Below, in pieces: positions 6,498 through 9,491 of a stretch of DNA of 9,491 nt. This DNA comes from Candidatus Omnitrophota bacterium (GTDB lineage Bacteria > Omnitrophota > Gorgyraeia > S143-82): the NCBI GenBank assembly GCA_027065215.1, contig JAMOOT010000181.1, positions 1-9,491 of the forward strand, in the 5' to 3' direction. A program made the position numbers and the translations under genes. Numbering within the stretch: position 1 is the stretch's first letter; every line of letters starts with the position of its first letter. The notes beneath the pieces are model-generated. The model searched no databases, had not been told where the DNA came from, and saw only the letters and a program-made list of their open reading frames with translations.

Positions 6498-8437
6498 ATC
6501 ACCTCTGCCCCCAACTCAGCCAATATATCCCTTGCCCGCTCATCAATCGTGAGATAGATAACCTGCCAACCAACCTCACTCAACCTACTCAGGGCAAGAA
6601 GGGCCTCATTTAGACGCTCAGTATCTGAAAAGATAAATGCATCATCCAAAATAATAAATCTCGTCTCAGGATATATCCTTTCCAGAAGCGCTGATTTAAC
6701 AGCAAATAGGACCTGATGCCTTGCCCCTGCGCTCAGTAGAGAGAAACGGTACTCCTTGCCTTCCGGCATTCGGAAGATAATATCTTCCTCCAATGCCTTT
6801 ATCCTTTCCGGTACAAACCTACCACCAGAAAAGAGAGACAAATAATCTTTAAACCTCGCCTCGTTTAAAGTCTCGGTAACTTTCTGATATTGCTGCCCTT
6901 TTAACTCAGATAAGACCCTTCTCCAAGCAACTGCACTAACAAATTCTATCGCCAATTCCTTTATTCTGTTCTCCAGTTCTTGTTTTTCCCGTTTCAATCC
7001 AACAAACAACTCTTTTACTGTCCAATCCGTTAGACCAAATCTAATCGCCATCGAGGACAAAAAGCCCTCATTCTCAGCCCTCCGCTTATCTAATTCCCTT
7101 TTTGCAGATTCCAATTCCTCCCTTAACATCCTCTCTTGTCTCTCATCATAATTCCCTACCACTCCATCCTCTGTATCCTCCCTCCTTATTCCCAAAGAAG
7201 ATAATCTCTCCAACAACTCCTTCCTTCGCCTCTCCAATCTTTGTTTTTTAATCTGGTGGTTTTGTAAGAAATCATCTGCTTCCTCACTCCCTACCAAGGA
7301 TGCAAGGCGCATCTTTTCTTTTTCCTCCTCTGCCCTCAGATCTGAAATCTGAGTCTCTATCGCCACAGCCTGTGCTCTCTCCTTCTCTAATCTACTAACA
7401 AAATCCTCTACTTGATCCCAACTTACAAACTTCCTTCCTGCCTGCTCCTCTGCTATCCTTAATCCCTTTTTCACATTTATAATCCTCCACACAAAGAATC
7501 CCAAGATAAGCACCGATACACTTCCGATCACCCTTAACCACCACCATGGAGCAAGGACCGACAAAATCAATAATATCCCTGCACCAATCAAAGCAATTTT
7601 TCCCTTCCACCCATCCAAGCGCCCCCTCTGCTCCAGTAAGGACTGCCACCATAGCAAATCCTCCTGTGAGACCATCAATTTCAGTCTGTCTTCCAGTCCC
7701 AACCTTAGTGATTTCAACTTCTCCATCGCCTGCTTGATGGCCAATATCTTCTGCACCTTCTCTTCGGGAAGAGCCCGCAATTCATTCTCCACCTCATCCA
7801 ACTCTCTATAGAGTTCCCTTGCTAAGGCCTTTTTTGCCAATAGAAGCACAGACAAATCTTTTTCTATCCTATTCACTTTATCCTCTAATTCCACTACATC
7901 TGATAAGGATAAGGCATAGAATCTCTCCTCTTCTCTTTGGAGTGCATCCAGTTCCTTCTTTAACCTGAGATACTCTTTAAACTTTCCTCTCTGAAACCCA
8001 ATCAATCGACCGTCTCGGATGTCATCCACTCCAAGCCCTTTAATCGGATTCCAAACCAATATCTCTTGAGGGAGGATCAAACCGGTAAGCATGTCCTTCG
8101 CCAGATTTCCCTGATAGGCCTCTCCAGGCCAAGAAAATAAAAGTCGGACCCTTTCCACTTTATTTACCTTTCTGCGCTTTGAAGGATATTCCCGTCGAAC
8201 AATTCTTCCATCTGACAAACTCAGCTCAAGCGAACAGTTACCAACAAACTCTTCGCCCTTACGCAAGTAAGTAAATACCTGCTCTGGAGAACCTGATAAA
8301 GAAAGCAATACTGCCTCCATAATAGAGGTCTTGCCTTTTTCGTTCTTCCCATAGATAATCCCTAAGTTAGAAGGGAAGGTCAAATCCAATATATCTATAG
8401 GTCCCCAATTACGGATTAGAATACGCCTTAGTTTCAT
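6488..8437 (-). CDS. YhaN-like SMC/Rad50-type AAA ATPase with transmembrane hairpin
   Basis: Probable ATPase subunit of a nuclease-ATPase complex with the upstream phosphoesterase. The N-terminal ATPase half carries Walker A, GKNEKGKTS (30-38). Charged, Leu-rich coiled-coil segments lie near 155-260 and 325-495. Between them are two hydrophobic spans (about 281-297 and 301-320). The C-terminal half holds the ABC signature LLSAGARHQ (567-575) and Walker B RFIILDDAF (593-601). Walker B ends in Asp-Asp rather than Asp-Glu, as I recall from YhaN relatives. Only two cysteines are present (68 and 648), so there is no CxxC zinc hook as in Rad50/SbcC. At 649 residues it is clearly shorter than typical SbcC or YhaN (roughly 900-1000). 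The ATG at 8437 is preceded by GTGAGGAT with good spacing and overlaps the upstream stop by 4 bases. The 3' end overlaps the permease gene by 10 bases. The closest known arrangement is the Bacillus yhaO-yhaN pair, so sbcC may be a misleading name. Confidence 0.85.
   Translation of the reverse strand: MKLRRILIRNWGPIDILDLTFPSNLGIIYGKNEKGKTSIMEAVLLSLSGSPEQVFTYLRKGEEFVGNCSLELSLSDGRIVRREYPSKRRKVNKVERVRLLFSWPGEAYQGNLAKDMLTGLILPQEILVWNPIKGLGVDDIRDGRLIGFQRGKFKEYLRLKKELDALQREEERFYALSLSDVVELEDKVNRIEKDLSVLLLAKKALARELYRELDEVENELRALPEEKVQKILAIKQAMEKLKSLRLGLEDRLKLMVSQEDLLWWQSLLEQRGRLDGWKGKIALIGAGILLILSVLAPWWWLRVIGSVSVLILGFFVWRIINVKKGLRIAEEQAGRKFVSWDQVEDFVSRLEKERAQAVAIETQISDLRAEEEKEKMRLASLVGSEEADDFLQNHQIKKQRLERRRKELLERLSSLGIRREDTEDGVVGNYDERQERMLREELESAKRELDKRRAENEGFLSSMAIRFGLTDWTVKELFVGLKREKQELENRIKELAIEFVSAVAWRRVLSELKGQQYQKVTETLNEARFKDYLSLFSGGRFVPERIKALEEDIIFRMPEGKEYRFSLLSAGARHQVLFAVKSALLERIYPETRFIILDDAFIFSDTERLNEALLALSRLSEVGWQVIYLTIDERARDILAELGAEVICL
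6498..6505 (-). promoter_or_regulatory. Ribosome binding site GAGGTGAT of the DppB-like gene
   Basis: GAGGTGAT, an extended match to the 16S rRNA tail, directly precedes the ATG at 6497. It lies inside the last codons of the ATPase gene and supports this start, which creates the 10-base overlap. Confidence 0.75.
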
Positions 8438-9491
8438 TGAATCCTCACTACAACCTCAGAGAATCTTATCAAGCCCTGCTCAATAATATCATCTTTCCAC
8501 CTACCCCAATGGACATCATCGTTCTCTTGCTCGCATAGGGACTCAACCGTATGGACAAAGTCCTCTACCAGACCCGCCCAACTCCCTCTCAGATCTATCC
8601 GAAAGATCTCCACCGAGTCCACATCAATCCCCGCATCCAAAAAGGCCTCTCTTATCTCTGCCTCCTGCAAAGCAAACACACTTACAACTCGCAGTGAAAG
8701 TTTAAGTGCCGAGGGCCAATCTTCTCGCTGAGAAAACCTATTTCCCAAGGAAGATACAAGATCCCTCACCTTTCTGTCTATCTCCTCACGAGTTAGCAAA
8801 AATAGACTCTCTCGCCAATAGAAAATCCCTGTTTTTACTACGACCCACTCCAACCCACCCCGGTCATCAAATATACCATACCTCCTCAACCCCCACTCAT
8901 TGGAGCTTATCGGACAGAGGGACCCACAATAGTAAGCATTCAATTCAGGGAAATCTAACGGGGAATGAATATGCCCCAATAAGGTCAACTTGGGGCCTGC
9001 TCGTTTTAGATCCGAAGGAGTGATCGGGAAATACCCTTTATCCTCATAGAAGACATCACCATACATCAAGTCCGCATGGGAAATGAGGATAAAACCCTCT
9101 GGCCTGAGTGAAAACTCCCTGATTTTTTTGCACAATACATCAGGAAGAAAACGGTCTTCTTGGTATGGCAACAAGAGAATAGGAAGTTGAGCATCAACAA
9201 GTAACGGAGAATCTATCACCCTAACCCAATCCAGCCCTATAAACTCTTCAGAAAGCACTCCTCCGTCTTGATCATGATTACCTAAAAGAATATAGACCTC
9301 TACATCTGCAAATCGTTGAAACAAATCCGTAACTTCCGAATAAGGAAAGGGAGCACTATGACAAAAATCGCCTGCAATGAAGACCTTCTCTATCCCCTGT
9401 TTGCGAACATCCTCCAACACCCACGAGAGGGCAGAAAACCGATCTTTCTGTCCACTTGCCAAATGAGTATCAGCCAATACCGCAAAGCGCA
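8434..9491 (-). CDS. SbcD/Mre11/YhaO-type metallophosphoesterase (DNA exonuclease family), 5' edge cut by window
   Basis: Probable metal-dependent DNA nuclease, partner of the SMC-like ATPase encoded next. All calcineurin-type phosphoesterase motifs are visible. Counting from the TTG at 9477 they are DTH (3-5), GDFCH (36-40), GNHD (66-69), SHAD (133-136) and GHIH (168-171), which would bind two metal ions in the cytoplasm. A C-terminal region of about 130 residues follows, as in SbcD and YhaO relatives. The frame stays open to the window edge and reads RFAVLADTH. The last two bases of the window form the end of an NTG codon, so the true start is very likely ATG/GTG/TTG at 9490-9492, one base outside; the TTG at 9477 codes an internal Leu. 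The stop overlaps the ATPase start as ATGA, which indicates translational coupling. The family is certain; the exact substrate and the sbcD versus yhaO assignment are inferred from context. Confidence 0.88.
   Translation of the reverse strand, partial: RFAVLADTHLASGQKDRFSALSWVLEDVRKQGIEKVFIAGDFCHSAPFPYSEVTDLFQRFADVEVYILLGNHDQDGGVLSEEFIGLDWVRVIDSPLLVDAQLPILLLPYQEDRFLPDVLCKKIREFSLRPEGFILISHADLMYGDVFYEDKGYFPITPSDLKRAGPKLTLLGHIHSPLDFPELNAYYCGSLCPISSNEWGLRRYGIFDDRGGLEWVVVKTGIFYWRESLFLLTREEIDRKVRDLVSSLGNRFSQREDWPSALKLSLRVVSVFALQEAEIREAFLDAGIDVDSVEIFRIDLRGSWAGLVEDFVHTVESLCEQENDDVHWGRWKDDIIEQGLIRFSEVVVRIQ

Noticed and set aside
6488..8437. Calling the ATPase gene sbcC
   Set aside because: There is no CxxC zinc hook, the protein is much shorter than SbcC, and the central membrane hairpin points to the YhaN group instead.

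Overview
The window carries one tightly packed gene block of seven protein genes, all on the minus strand and read from position 9491 down to 203. A possible convergent gene tail on the plus strand lies at the left edge (1-237). Neighbouring minus-strand genes overlap by 4, 10, 4, 26 and 16 bases, and the only gap is 11 bases, so the block looks like a single translationally coupled operon. No stretch above 300 bases lacks a gene. I see no tRNA, rRNA, CRISPR array, insertion sequence or convincing terminator.

In transcription order the genes are: (1) a metallophosphoesterase of the SbcD/Mre11/YhaO kind, with its first codon probably just outside the right edge; (2) an SMC/Rad50-like ATPase of the YhaN kind, with a transmembrane hairpin between its coiled coils and no zinc hook; (3) and (4) DppB/OppB-type and DppC/OppC-type ABC permeases, the second with an enlarged extracytoplasmic insert; (5) WaaA (KdtA), the Kdo transferase of lipopolysaccharide synthesis; (6) a FolC-type Mur ligase with an altered nucleotide-binding loop; (7) a membrane protein with an embedded spermidine-synthase-like domain that lacks the catalytic aspartate and the glycine-rich loop.

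WaaA implies a Gram-negative cell envelope with Kdo-containing lipid A. The coding strand is purine-rich, and the stretches I read use AGA/AGG for Arg and ATA for Ile freely. Together with Lys/Glu/Arg-rich proteins, compact overlapping genes and TTG/GTG starts, this fits a thermophilic or streamlined, perhaps uncultivated, lineage; that is an inference and I cannot name a genus.

The genes do not form one textbook pathway. Genes 1 and 2 should form a nuclease-ATPase complex, apparently held at the membrane. Genes 3 and 4 form a permease heterodimer whose ATPase and binding-protein genes must lie elsewhere. Genes 5 to 7 are housekeeping or envelope-related. The points most worth a second look are the membrane-tethered nuclease-ATPase pair, the degenerate FolC P-loop and the catalytically altered spermidine-synthase-like domain.
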